Numbered from the stretch's first letter, positions 23,391-32,293 are shown. The stretch: DNA of 64,000 nt from Caldilineaceae bacterium (GCA_022842065.1 JALHQH010000018.1:1-64000), one strand, 5' to 3'. Notes: generated by a model from the sequence alone, not told the origin. Program-made: numbers and translations.

Positions 23391-24734
23391 TGCTGGCCGC
23401 TCGCCCACAGGCAAGGCGGCGTAGGCGGTGGCCCAATTCCCGGCGTGTTCTAGCTGCACATAAATGGAAAAGGCGTCGTGGGCCTGGCGGCGCACCTGTC
23501 CGCTACTTTCATCAATATAATCGCGGCTATAGAGTGGATCACTCGTACTAAAATGGATCGACAATTCCGGTGGCCCGCCCGTACGGGCCGGAAAGACAGT
23601 TACCGATGATTCGGCTTTACTACGCCCTGGGCGCGCCAGGCGCGCCCCTTTAGCTTGGACAAAACTGATCTGGTAGCCGTGGGCAGTTAACAGATCAACG
23701 ATGGGGTGCGCTTCATTAAAACGCCGCCGTAGTTCAGCCACTTCGCTGCGTCTTGCGCCACTGGCCGGCATGGACAATGGCGGCGCAGCGCGGCGCCGGT
23801 GTTGCGTCCGCCGTCGCCGCTGTTGATCATAAAGCCAGTCATTTACCACACTTTCCAACGCGCCATAGCTGTAAAGCAGATCAAAGTCCGCCTTGACAAA
23901 GTGGACGCGCGGCGGTTGTGTACCAAAACCTGACTTATGATTATAGGTGCCCGGCAGACGCAACATCCGGCGCAGATCCGCCGCCCCCCGATCGGCACCC
24001 ACCAGTTGCACCCAGCCATGTTGAACCGCTTGCACATCTGCGCGATTCGTTTCGTCCAGTGGCACAATCTCCCCCAGCAACCAATAACAATGATAGCCCC
24101 CGCCACTGTCAATGATCACACTGGGGGGATAGGCCAGATCGTTGATAAAGTGCAAGGCACGCTGTTTATAACGCTGGGGTGCGCGATAAAAAAGGGCCTC
24201 TTTCGCGCTTTGCACTGCCTGCTGGCGTATCGGCGCAGGGTCTAGCCGAAAAGAGGCAGGGAGTAGCGGGGCACATTCCAGTGGCAGCACATAATCTTTA
24301 CCATCAAATTCGGCAAAGAGCGTATTGACGGCACAGATGTAGGGTAGTTGGCTGCTGATAAAACGCGGCTCACGCCGGCCACTGCTACTCTGGGGTGGGA
24401 TTTGGGCCAGGGGGTGGACCGAAAAATAAACATTATGGCGCAACCAATGTTTGGGGACATAACGCCGGGCGCGCCCTTTTGATCGGCGGTCGGCAGATTG
24501 CCCACGCAATGGCTCAGCCCGGCGCACCGAAAACCAATGGGAGCGGCTACCGGCAGAAGTCCATAGGTGAGCATAACGCCCGCCCCGGTGCAGATGCGCA
24601 AGCAGGCGCTCCGTCTCTGAATGGAGTAGCTCCGCTGGAACGGATAGACGCGCCGGCGCTTCCCGACGCACTGGTTCCGCGCGCAATGGTGCAGACAGGG
24701 TTGGATGATTTTGGTTCTGTAGATTTTTGTTCAT
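23388..24734 (-). CDS. RepB-like primase/PrimPol-type protein
   Basis: This 448-residue protein (counting the start at 24734, MNKNLQNQNHPTLSAPLRAE, with GAAAGAG upstream) carries a RepB-primase/AEP-like domain. It shows NVYFSVHPLA, then the acidic motif LFAEFDGKD, then SVIIDSGGGYHCYWLL with the sxH-type His, and RMLRLPGTYNHKSG. These correspond to motifs of archaeo-eukaryotic primase-type polymerases used by plasmids and phages. The N-terminus is Arg-rich and probably disordered, and the C-terminal ~110 residues are an unidentified domain. No helicase gene is adjacent, which is unusual for replication primases. It may derive from a mobile element or serve in repair. Confidence 0.75.
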   Translation of the reverse strand: MNKNLQNQNHPTLSAPLRAEPVRREAPARLSVPAELLHSETERLLAHLHRGGRYAHLWTSAGSRSHWFSVRRAEPLRGQSADRRSKGRARRYVPKHWLRHNVYFSVHPLAQIPPQSSSGRREPRFISSQLPYICAVNTLFAEFDGKDYVLPLECAPLLPASFRLDPAPIRQQAVQSAKEALFYRAPQRYKQRALHFINDLAYPPSVIIDSGGGYHCYWLLGEIVPLDETNRADVQAVQHGWVQLVGADRGAADLRRMLRLPGTYNHKSGFGTQPPRVHFVKADFDLLYSYGALESVVNDWLYDQQRRRRTQHRRRAAPPLSMPASGARRSEVAELRRRFNEAHPIVDLLTAHGYQISFVQAKGARLARPGRSKAESSVTVFPARTGGPPELSIHFSTSDPLYSRDYIDESSGQVRRQAHDAFSIYVQLEHAGNWATAYAALPVGERPA

Positions 24735-25148
24735 GCTGTTCACTCTTTCAAGTGCCCATTGTTTGAAAAGATCAAGGCTTAGACAGCAATCAACACAACG
24801 CCAGCACAATGACATGTTTGGCAAAAATGTCATTGCTGACCGTGGCTAAAACCTTGACCTGTCGAAAACAACCACACTGTAGGCTCGCAATTTAGCTAAA
24901 GGTACGCAATCGAACGCACGTTCTAATTATACCTGAAAATGCCGGCTACGTCAATCACCAAGTTCACTCTTTTTGCCACTTTTTGCGCATAAGACAGCTG
25001 GTAGCAGCTTGTTCAAAAGGGTGGGGTAAGGTAATGATTTGGACAGTTTATTTGCCGAGAGGCAGCATCAAACCTGACACTGCTGGCCACTTTTCACAAC
25101 AACAACTAAGGCAAATGTCCAGTACAGTTTACGCAATTAGTTAGTTGG
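24735..25148. other. Gene-free region upstream of the primase
   Basis: No coding signal, RNA gene or strong repeat was recognised in these ~410 bases. The DNA is more AT-rich than its surroundings and may contain the primase promoter. Confidence 0.4.
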
Positions 25149-25176
25149 TTGACAGATTAATGCAAGCTACTAATAG
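25149..25176 (+). promoter_or_regulatory. Promoter for the 40-residue protein gene
   Basis: TTGACA (25149-25154), a 16-base spacer and TAATAG (25171-25176). It is about 75 bases ahead of the ATG at 25251. Confidence 0.55.
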
Positions 25177-25250
25177 ACAATTTGATGCTATGCTGGCAAC
25201 TAGGTAATCATAGATGAAAACAGGTTAAATTGTTTGTGAGGAGCAGGAAG

Positions 25251-25373
25251 ATGAAGAAGGCGCACAGCAGCATTTTAATGCTCATACTGGTTCTATCAGT
25301 CACTTGGGTAAATCCGATTTATGATCAAATCAATGGGGGCAAGGTTGTAGTAAGCGCTGGCTACAACCATTAG
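25251..25373 (+). CDS. 40-residue small protein with hydrophobic segment
   Basis: The ATG follows a strong Shine-Dalgarno (GAGGAGCAGGAAG). The product starts MKKAHSSILMLILVLSVTWV and ends GGKVVVSAGYNH. The positively charged start and hydrophobic core resemble a signal peptide or a single membrane span. A promoter lies 75 bases upstream. The family is unknown. The ribosome site makes translation likely, but the small size keeps the call tentative. Confidence 0.5.
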   Translation: MKKAHSSILMLILVLSVTWVNPIYDQINGGKVVVSAGYNH

Positions 25374-25385
25374 GTTTGGTTTTTC

Positions 25386-25423
25386 CTGTCACTGGGGGTA
25401 TGATGCAGTTATTTCGTGACAGG
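25386..25423. repeat. Inverted repeat CCTGTCAC/GTGACAGG
   Basis: Eight-base arms at 25386-25393 and 25416-25423 enclose 22 bases. They lie between the small-protein gene and the SDR gene and could be an operator or weak attenuator for the latter. Confidence 0.4.
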
Positions 25424-25489
25424 CTGATCAGCGCAATCGCTGACAGCCCATCGCGAGTCCACCATCAGGGAGTGTACAGGGAGTAATGC

Positions 25490-26278
25490 ATGGCCTTTGC
25501 CAACCAGGTTGTTTGGATTACGGGCGCTTCATCGGGCATTGGCGAAGCGCTGGCCTATACGTTTAGCCAAACAGGTGCAACCTTAGTTCTCTCTGCGCGG
25601 CGTAGAACTGCGTTGGAAGCGGTACGGGCCCGCTGTGCCAATGCCGATCGCCATCTCATTGTGCCGTTGGATCTGGCCGATTTCGATGCAGTGGCGGTCA
25701 CGCAAGCGGTCATTGCCCAATTGGGCCAGGTTGATATCCTTGTTAACAGCGGCGGTGTGAGCCAACGGGGCAGCGTGGTCGAGACGACACTGGCGGTTGA
25801 TCGCCGGATCATGGAGATCAACTTTTTTGGCACGATTGCGTTAAGCAAAGCCCTCTTACCGTCCATGTTGACGCGCAAGCAAGGGCAAATTGTCGTCATC
25901 AGCAGTGTCCAGGGCAAGGTAAGCAAGGCCCGCCGCTCGGCCTACAGCGCCTCTAAACATGCGCTACATGGTTATTTTGACGCCTTACGCGCCGAAGTTG
26001 CGGCGGCGGGCGTAACGGTCACGCTGGTCTGCCCTGGATATGTGCAGACCAACCTCTCCTATCGCGCACTTGGTGGCAGCGGAGAGAGCCACGATCAACT
26101 CGATCCGGGCCAGGAACGGGGTATCAGCGCGGCGGCCTGCGCCACAGCCATCTTGCGCGCCGTCAAACAAAAGAAGGCCGAAGTCTACATTGGCGGCTGG
26201 GAGACCTGGGCGGTCACCCTCAACCGCCTCTTCCCCAGTCTCATCCGCTGGGGGCAGCAACGGCTAAAATCGACGTGA
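25490..26278 (+). CDS. Short-chain dehydrogenase/reductase
   Basis: This 262-residue NAD(P)-dependent oxidoreductase belongs to the classical SDR family. It has cofactor motif TGASSGIG (11-18), NSGG in place of NNAG (near 88), catalytic Ser in VVISSVQGK and the YSASK pair (Tyr/Lys near 152-156), then CPGYVQTNLS. The closest general type is the DHRS7-like group, which acts on lipids or sterol-like carbonyls, but the substrate cannot be told from sequence. It is full length. The stop codon lies within a 7-bp repeat array shared with the next locus. Confidence 0.9.
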   Translation: MAFANQVVWITGASSGIGEALAYTFSQTGATLVLSARRRTALEAVRARCANADRHLIVPLDLADFDAVAVTQAVIAQLGQVDILVNSGGVSQRGSVVETTLAVDRRIMEINFFGTIALSKALLPSMLTRKQGQIVVISSVQGKVSKARRSAYSASKHALHGYFDALRAEVAAAGVTVTLVCPGYVQTNLSYRALGGSGESHDQLDPGQERGISAAACATAILRAVKQKKAEVYIGGWETWAVTLNRLFPSLIRWGQQRLKST

Positions 26279-26376
26279 GGCGTGAGGCGTGAAACGTGAG
26301 GCGTGAAACGTAATATACGCAGCACGCAGCACGCAGCACACATTACGTTTCACGCAGCACGCAGCACGTTTCACAA
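26276..26376. repeat. 7-bp unit array (ACGYYTC) with hairpin
   Basis: On the minus strand, units ACGTTTC and ACGCCTC alternate. GCGTGAAACGTAAT (about 26302) pairs perfectly with ATTACGTTTCACGC (about 26342) around three GCAGCAC units. A related array lies at 50270-50338. It separates the convergent SDR and deacylase genes. Confidence 0.8.
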
Positions 26377-27996
26377 GGCAAAGCGGCCAGGGCCGGTGAC
26401 GATCTGGCCGGGGGTAGCGCCGGTGTGGAGGCCGGCGTTGAGCACGCGTACGCCGTTGACCCATACATCCTGAATGCCGACAGAGAGTTCATGAGACGCA
26501 GTAAAAGTGGCCTGATCGGCAACAGTGGTCGGATCAAAAAGGACCAAATCTCCGTAGTAGCCTTCGCGCAGCAACCCACGATCACGCAACCCGAGCCGAT
26601 CAGCCACGGCGGAAGTCATTTTACGCACGGCATCTTCCAACGTGATCACCCCTTCCTCGCGCACATATTTACCGAGCACGCGCGGGTAGGTGCCATAGCT
26701 GCGGGGATGAACCGGCCCAAGGGCTTGGCCCCAGCTTGGATCATAACCGCCGGCATCGGTTGAGACTTTGATCCAGGGCTGTTGTAATTGCAGTTTGACA
26801 TTCTCTTCACTCATCTTAAAATAGATCGTGCCAATGCGTTGTTCCTCAGCCAATAGCAGATCCATCGCGGTGTCAATCCAATGTTGGTTACGCAGTTGTG
26901 CGATCTCCAGCAGGCGCTTACCCACATAGGGTTGATGCTGCGGCAACTCGAACCCAATCGGCATCACGGCTTCCGGCGGGCTGGCCATTAGGCTCGCAGC
27001 CGGGTTGATCATCTCCTCCCGAATGCGGGCGCGGATTGTGGGGTCGCGAAGATTATCAAAGAACTTACCATCAGCTTCGGTCCAGGTGGGAAACAGCGCC
27101 ATCAGGCCGGTCCCTGACGCGATGTAGGGGTACATATCCGCGGTGACATCGATCCCCGCGGCACGGGCCTGGTCGATCATGGTAATAATTTCGGGCATCT
27201 TCCACCAATTCTCCTGGCCCGATGCTTTGAGGTGATAGATCTCCACGGGGCAGCCGGCACGATGCCCAATCTCAATCGCTTCGCTAATGCCTTGATGTAG
27301 GCGCGCCGCCTCGGAACGCACATGGCTGATATAAACCCCATTATATTCACGCACCACCTTGCAGACTTCGACAATTTCGTCGGTATCAACATAGGCGTCG
27401 GGCGGATAGATCAACGCATAAGCCACCCCCACCGCGCCATCCTCCATTGCCTCGGCCATGACCCGGCGCATGGTCTTCAGTTCAGCGGGCGCGGTTTGGC
27501 CCATGGCCATCCCCTTGGCATAGGCCCGCAGCGCACCGCCCCCCAAAAAGGAGCCAATGTTGGGTGAGACGCCATGCTCGATCATCGCCCCGAGCCAATC
27601 ACCAAAGCGTCGCCACGCTTTCATCCGTTCGCGCCATTCACCCACCGCAAAGGTAACCAGGCTAAAGGCATAGGGATCAGTGAAGCCGCCGCCAACCGGT
27701 GCCGGCGTCCACCCCTCGCCCATGATCTCTGTCGTCACGCCCTGCGTGATCTTGGAAAGACAGCGCCCATCGCGCATGAGTGGCAAGATTGAATGACTCT
27801 GGATATCAATAAAGCCGGGACAAAGGACCATGCCGGTGCCATCGATGATCTCCTCAATACCCGTTGTTTCGATCTGGCCAGGCGGGGCAATAGCAGCAAT
27901 CCGCGCACCGGCCAAGGCTAGATCGCCATATCGCCAAGGATTGCCCGTCCCATCGACCAAGCGAGCATTACGAATGAGGGTGTGGTAGGTGAACAT
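26371..27996 (-). CDS. N-acyl-D-amino-acid deacylase-like amidohydrolase, paralogue 1
   Basis: This 541-residue metal-dependent amidohydrolase of the D-aminoacylase family is predicted to remove acyl groups from N-acyl-D-amino acids. Family features are GTGNPW, CPGFIDIQSHS, SKITQGVTTEIMGEG, GVYISHVRSEA, VEIYHLKASG and VSTDAGGYDPS. Unusually, the HxH motif reads DIQSH (64-68) and the usual GNCG metal-ligand Cys is replaced by GEGW (93-96), so the metal site differs from the studied Alcaligenes-type enzyme. It has no signal peptide and is likely cytoplasmic. Two close paralogues lie downstream (29764 and 32294). An inverted repeat in the upstream intergenic DNA may control it. Confidence 0.88.
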   Translation of the reverse strand: MFTYHTLIRNARLVDGTGNPWRYGDLALAGARIAAIAPPGQIETTGIEEIIDGTGMVLCPGFIDIQSHSILPLMRDGRCLSKITQGVTTEIMGEGWTPAPVGGGFTDPYAFSLVTFAVGEWRERMKAWRRFGDWLGAMIEHGVSPNIGSFLGGGALRAYAKGMAMGQTAPAELKTMRRVMAEAMEDGAVGVAYALIYPPDAYVDTDEIVEVCKVVREYNGVYISHVRSEAARLHQGISEAIEIGHRAGCPVEIYHLKASGQENWWKMPEIITMIDQARAAGIDVTADMYPYIASGTGLMALFPTWTEADGKFFDNLRDPTIRARIREEMINPAASLMASPPEAVMPIGFELPQHQPYVGKRLLEIAQLRNQHWIDTAMDLLLAEEQRIGTIYFKMSEENVKLQLQQPWIKVSTDAGGYDPSWGQALGPVHPRSYGTYPRVLGKYVREEGVITLEDAVRKMTSAVADRLGLRDRGLLREGYYGDLVLFDPTTVADQATFTASHELSVGIQDVWVNGVRVLNAGLHTGATPGQIVTGPGRFAL

Positions 27997-28060
27997 GGTG
28001 AACTCCTAATGAAGAATTAATGAAAAGAAAAAAATCGAGACATAGAGGAAGATGTAACTA

Positions 28061-28082
28061 TACTCTATATACCGATAGAGTA
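28061..28082. promoter_or_regulatory. Operator-like inverted repeat between divergent genes
   Basis: TACTCTAT and ATAGAGTA enclose ATACCG, between a deacylase gene (start 27996, minus) and a secreted-protein gene (start 28213, plus). It could bind a dimeric regulator controlling one or both genes. Confidence 0.35.
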
Positions 28083-28212
28083 GGCAAGTTCCCCCCTTGG
28101 TTTACACTAAGCCCGCAAGGACACCGGCCTACCGGCTACAACTTGCATCAAAACTGCGGCAGTTTGGGATAGACATCTGTGCTGGCAGCCGCACAACTGA
28201 AGGGAGAATAAA

Positions 28213-29655
28213 ATGAACTTACGACGGACAGGTAGCTATTTAGCTGCCATTACAGCTTATCTTGGATTAGCACTCTTGACGACAGGTTTATCGGCACAAG
28301 CCAAGAGTATGACCCAGAGTGACATCCAGTCAAGCACTAAGGTTTCGGCACGCATTGTCAGCAGCTTTCAAGTCACTGATACGACTGATCTAACTGAAAC
28401 GATGGACATGACCGAGAGCATGGACATGACTGAAACGATGGCGCTGGATGAGAGCGACATGATGACCGAGAGCAGCGCGATGGCCGATACGGCGATGCTG
28501 ACGGCGACAGGCATGATGGGGGGCACAGTCCCAGATGATGCACTCAGCCCGACCGGTGAAGAAACAACGCTTGGTGCCGGTGAAACACGCTGGTACACCT
28601 TTAAGTATGATTGGGATAGCGGTTCTGACCCCAGCGAAGCGATTGCCGAATTGCGCATGGCAACGCCGGGTTCCATCGACTTTGAAGTCTGGTCACAGGA
28701 TGATCTCAATGCGTGGCGCAACGGTGAGGACTTTACCCCCACCGGTGCGGGTACACCGGCCTTTGCCAGCGGTGAAGGCAGTAACGGCAACCGCGACCGC
28801 AGCCTCTTGCGCTGGGTTGGTAGTGGCGCAGCAACCGTCACCTACCATCTGATCGTCAGCAACAACAGTGATAGCGAAGTCAGCTTCACGTTGATGGTGA
28901 TGGGCGATACGATCTCCTTCCCAGCTCCCGCGGAAATGGCCGACATGGGCGCGATGACTGAAACCATGACCATGACCGACAGCATGACGATGACCGATAC
29001 GGCCATGATGATGGGCATTGGTCCTGATGATGCCATGACGCCGAATGGTCGGCGCGAGGTGATCACCCCCGAAGCGACACGCTGGTATACCTTTAAATAC
29101 GAGTGGGATGGTGAATCTGATCCCAGCAATGTGGTTGCCGAGTTGCGCATGGCAGAGGCCGGCACCGTGAGCTTTGAGGTTTGGAGCCAGGACGATCTTG
29201 CCGCCTGGTTCAATAACGAAGACTTTACGCCAACGGGAGCTGGGACACCCGCCTTTGCCCTCAGCAGCAACAGCACCACCAGCAATCGCGACCGTAGCCT
29301 ATTGCGCTGGGTTGGCGGTGGCGAAGCAACAGTAACCTATTACATTCTCGTCGAAAATGATAGCGATGCCGATGCCGTCTACCGCTTGAGCGTCAGTGGC
29401 CGTGATGTTTCCTTCCCAGGCCCAGCGATGACCGGGGATGCGAATAACTCAACCACGAGTGATGATGCCGATATGACTGACAGCGAAGAGATGACCGATA
29501 CGATGGGCATGACTGACACGATGGGCATGACAGATACCGTAGGCATCACCGATACCGAAGAGATGACTGATAACGAAGAGATGACCGACACTGAGGATCT
29601 GACGGACACAGAAGAGATGACCGATACCGAAGAGATGACCGACACGACGCCTTAA
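28213..29655 (+). CDS. Secreted two-domain beta protein with Met/Thr/Asp-rich repeats
   Basis: The start is supported by AAGGGAGAATAAA before the ATG. The 480-residue product has a signal peptide ending near SAQAKS. A low-complexity MTE/MTDT tract follows (about 60-105). Two homologous ~120-residue domains come next, each with RWYTFKYxWD, SDPS, FEVWSQDDL, GEDFTPTGAGTPAF and NRDRSLLRW. A second MTDT tract separates them (about 245-270). The C-terminal ~60 residues are a chain of EEMTDT-type hexapeptides. The domains resemble bacterial pre-peptidase C-terminal beta-sandwiches. It is probably extracellular, and the acidic Met-rich repeats may bind cations. It lies among deacylase genes but is transcribed the other way. 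Confidence 0.8.
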   Translation: MNLRRTGSYLAAITAYLGLALLTTGLSAQAKSMTQSDIQSSTKVSARIVSSFQVTDTTDLTETMDMTESMDMTETMALDESDMMTESSAMADTAMLTATGMMGGTVPDDALSPTGEETTLGAGETRWYTFKYDWDSGSDPSEAIAELRMATPGSIDFEVWSQDDLNAWRNGEDFTPTGAGTPAFASGEGSNGNRDRSLLRWVGSGAATVTYHLIVSNNSDSEVSFTLMVMGDTISFPAPAEMADMGAMTETMTMTDSMTMTDTAMMMGIGPDDAMTPNGRREVITPEATRWYTFKYEWDGESDPSNVVAELRMAEAGTVSFEVWSQDDLAAWFNNEDFTPTGAGTPAFALSSNSTTSNRDRSLLRWVGGGEATVTYYILVENDSDADAVYRLSVSGRDVSFPGPAMTGDANNSTTSDDADMTDSEEMTDTMGMTDTMGMTDTVGITDTEEMTDNEEMTDTEDLTDTEEMTDTEEMTDTTP

Positions 29656-29712
29656 GTGAGCGGCCTATCATCATCAGATCAGTACGTGGCGAGTTTGTGA
29701 CTTGCTACGGAT

Positions 29713-29755
29713 AAAAAATGCCGGTGTCTCGCGAGACACCGGTATTTTTATTTTG
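29713..29755. terminator. Bidirectional intrinsic terminator
   Basis: CCGGTGTCTC and GAGACACCGG (29721-29742) meet around GC. They are flanked by AAAAAATG and TATTTTTATTTT. It terminates the secreted-protein gene and, from the other side, deacylase paralogue 2. Confidence 0.9.
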
Positions 29756-29763
29756 TTAGGAGC

Positions 29764-31398
29764 TTAGCGCCCCGGCCCATCCACAATGCGCCCTGGTTTC
29801 GCGCCAGTATGTTGACTATCTTTGAGGACACGCGTGCCATTCACCCACACATCGCGCACCCCCACGGAAAGTTGATGCGAATCGGTAAAGGTAGCTTGGT
29901 CGCTAATGGTGGCCGGATCGAAGATCACCACATCGGCGAGCATCCCCTCACGCAACAGCCCCCGGTCACGCAGGCTTAGCCGGTCGGCCACGGCGGAGGT
30001 CATCTTGCGCACCGCATCTTCCAGGGTGATGATCCCTTCTTCACGCACAAATTTGCCTAGTACGCGTGGATAGGTGCCATAGCCGCGCGGATGGACCGGG
30101 CCAAATTCCTTGCCCCACGCCGGATCATAGCCACCCGCATCGGTGGAGACTTTGATCCAGGGCTGTTGCAGTTGCAGGCGCACATTGTCTTCGTCCATGG
30201 AAAAGTAGATCGTGCCAATCCGCTGTTCTTCGCTAAGCAGCAGATCCATCGCTGCGTCAGCCCAATCCTGGCCCCGTTCGGCGGCGATCTCATCCAGCCG
30301 TCGGCCCACATAGCGTTGATTTTCAGGCTTGTAGAAGCCGACCGGCATCACATTGTGGGGACCATTCTCGCTCACCATGGCCTCCCAGTCGCCGGAGGGA
30401 TTGAGTGCTTCGGCCTTGATCTTGGCGCGCATGACCGGGTCGCGCAGGTTGTCAAAGAACTTGCCATCCGCCGCCGCCCACGGCGGCAGAATCGACATCA
30501 ACCCAGTGCCAGACGCAGCATAGGGATACATGTCGGCGGTGATATCAAGCCCTTCGGCGCGCGCCTGGTTAATCAGCGCAATCGTCGCCGGCATCAGCCC
30601 CCAGTTGTTACGCCCCGCCGCCTTGAGGTGATAGATCTCCACAGGCAACCCCGCGCGACGGCCAATCTCAATCGCTTCGCCAATACTCTCGACCAGCAGG
30701 TTTGCTTCCGAGCGCACATGGGTGATATAAACACCGTTGTAGCGCGCCACCACTTTACAAATCTGCACCAATTCATCCGTCTCGACATAACAGTCGGGCG
30801 GATAGATCAGCGCATAGGAGACACCAAATGCGCCATCCGCCATCGCCTCGGCCATCACCCGTTCCATAACGACCAGTTCCTCAGCGTTGGCCACGCCCAT
30901 CTCCATCCCTTTGGCATATTCGCGCAGGGTGCCGCCGCCAAGAAAAGAGCCAATGTTAGGCGAGACACCATGATCGATCATCGCATCCAGCCAATCGCGA
31001 AAGCGGGTCCAACTTTTCATGCGTTCGGTCCACTCAGGCAGGCGTGCCAGCAACGCACTGCTCACAATCGACTCGTTGACATTGACCCGCCCACCCACCG
31101 GGGCCGGTGTCCACGCTTCGCCCATAATTTCAGTGGTAACGCCTTGGGTAATTTTGGAAAGACAACGCCCATCAAACATGAGCGGGATAATCACATGACT
31201 TTGGATATCAATAAAGCCGGGGCAGACAACATGGCCGGTGGCATCGACCACTTCGGCAGCCTGCGCCAGGTCGATCACGCCGGGGGGCGCGATGGCAACA
31301 ATGCGGTCGCCGGCCAGGGCGACATCGCCATAAAACCAAGGGTTGCCAGTACCGTCAACGATTTTCGCGTTGCGAATGAGGGTGGTGTAGGTGGACAT
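29764..31398 (-). CDS. N-acyl-D-amino-acid deacylase-like amidohydrolase, paralogue 2
   Basis: The 544-residue protein is collinear with paralogues 1 and 3 and shares most motifs, including GTGNPWFYGDV, SKITQGVTTEIMGE, GVYITHVRSEA and VEIYHLKAAG. The metal-site motifs read DIQSHVIIPLM and GEAWTPAP, so both the first His and the usual Cys are again replaced. It ends 9 bases from a shared terminator. The cytoplasmic enzyme presumably acts on a different acyl-D-amino acid or related amide than its paralogues. Confidence 0.88.
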   Translation of the reverse strand: MSTYTTLIRNAKIVDGTGNPWFYGDVALAGDRIVAIAPPGVIDLAQAAEVVDATGHVVCPGFIDIQSHVIIPLMFDGRCLSKITQGVTTEIMGEAWTPAPVGGRVNVNESIVSSALLARLPEWTERMKSWTRFRDWLDAMIDHGVSPNIGSFLGGGTLREYAKGMEMGVANAEELVVMERVMAEAMADGAFGVSYALIYPPDCYVETDELVQICKVVARYNGVYITHVRSEANLLVESIGEAIEIGRRAGLPVEIYHLKAAGRNNWGLMPATIALINQARAEGLDITADMYPYAASGTGLMSILPPWAAADGKFFDNLRDPVMRAKIKAEALNPSGDWEAMVSENGPHNVMPVGFYKPENQRYVGRRLDEIAAERGQDWADAAMDLLLSEEQRIGTIYFSMDEDNVRLQLQQPWIKVSTDAGGYDPAWGKEFGPVHPRGYGTYPRVLGKFVREEGIITLEDAVRKMTSAVADRLSLRDRGLLREGMLADVVIFDPATISDQATFTDSHQLSVGVRDVWVNGTRVLKDSQHTGAKPGRIVDGPGR

Positions 31399-31464
31399 AG
31401 GGTTCTCCGATTAGATTGGTTAACCGATGGATGAAGTTGAGGATGCATCCCAATCTTGGGGTAA

Positions 31465-31530
31465 ACGTCCCCGGCACAGGCGAAAAATTGGTTCGTTTGC
31501 GTCCCATTTCCTCGCCTGTGCCGGGGACGT
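31465..31530. repeat. Large perfect inverted repeat (19-bp arms)
   Basis: Arm ACGTCCCCGGCACAGGCGA (31465-31483) is matched exactly at 31512-31530 around a 28-nt centre. It is intergenic, one of several such elements in the window (see 32064, 39767, 42547, 49205, 61719, 63348). Confidence 0.9.
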
Positions 31531-31615
31531 AGTGCGACTCTCCCCTTTTCTGGAACGCACCCTGAAGTTGAAATCAGGTGGAAATAGATACTCGTTTATG
31601 TTAGACTTTAAATAG

Positions 31616-31699
31616 GCAAAGCATACAATTCACGATTCAATCAAGAACGCCCTCGACAAAGATGGCTGGATCATTACAGCGGAGTTTCGACAGATCGAG
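31616..31699 (+). pseudogene. Fragment of xisH (N-terminal part only)
   Basis: Bases 31616-31687 translate as AKHTIHDSIKNALDKDGWII plus T, which matches the start of XisH (consensus A+DI.HD.VK.AL.KDGW.IT). The initiator is gone; a TAG stands immediately before. The rest of XisH (over 100 residues) is missing, and the fragment joins directly, in frame, to the xisI start. This is the expected partner gene, reduced by deletion. Confidence 0.75.
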
Positions 31700-32041
31700 A
31701 TGGATCAAATAGCAGCTTACCAGACGCTGATTAAACAAGCCCTTCGCAAATATGTGGCCCTTATTCAGAAATCGCCGGATCTACCCTATCAAGTGATGAC
31801 CGCATTTGATGACGAGCACCAGCAATATATTGTGCGCAAGGTCGGTTGGGCAGCCAACAAACGCATTCTTAAGACGGTGCTCCACGTGACGATCCAAAAC
31901 GGCAAAATCTGGATCGAAGAAGATTTAACCGAAGAGGACATCGCTACCTATTTCCTCGAACATGGCGTGCCTAATAGTACGATTGTACTCGGTTTTCAAC
32001 CACCACAGAACCGCCCCTATACGGAATTTGCCGTGGCTTAA
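31700..32041 (+). CDS. xisI: XisI-like protein
   Basis: This 113-residue protein matches the XisI family, first known from excision control of the fdxN element in heterocystous cyanobacteria and now seen in many bacteria as a xisH-xisI pair. Diagnostic sequence includes YQTLIKQALRKY, DEHQQYIVRKVGW, KTVLHVTIQNGKIWIEEDLT and the highly conserved end STIVLGFQPPQNRPYTEFAV. It is full length. Its partner xisH is reduced to a fragment directly upstream, so the original function is probably lost. It is transcribed opposite to the flanking deacylase genes. Confidence 0.9.
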   Translation: MDQIAAYQTLIKQALRKYVALIQKSPDLPYQVMTAFDDEHQQYIVRKVGWAANKRILKTVLHVTIQNGKIWIEEDLTEEDIATYFLEHGVPNSTIVLGFQPPQNRPYTEFAVA

Positions 32042-32063
32042 AGCGTATAATATCGGTTCTTTC

Positions 32064-32230
32064 GGATCTCATGTGGTTGACAAACCCCGCACGGGGCTAA
32101 AGCCACCGTGCTACGAACAACGGAGGCTGAAGCCCCCTAAACATAGGAGCTGACCAGCCTGGTTTAGCAGGCGTTGTTTGGTAGCTCCGTGCATTTATGC
32201 CGGAGCGGGCTTGTCAACCACATGAGATCC
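32064..32230. repeat. MITE-like element with 20-bp terminal inverted repeats
   Basis: Terminal arm GGATCTCATGTGGTTGACAA (32064-32083) is matched exactly at 32211-32230. The 127-base interior contains smaller modules (CCCGCACGGGGCTAAAGCC; GGAGGCTGAAGCCCCC; TAGGAGCTG and GTAGCTCC) and no gene. It lies between xisI and deacylase paralogue 3. Confidence 0.85.
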
Positions 32231-32293
32231 TGTTGAACCATAATATCTCGTCAGCAGGGATCTGGCGATCCCTGCTGAGCGGACAAACACTAT

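Noticed and set aside
30091..31434. 447-codon plus-strand frame opposite deacylase paralogue 2 (similarly 32705-33973)
   Set aside because: It mirrors a conserved enzyme gene; its composition is that of an antisense frame in GC-rich DNA.
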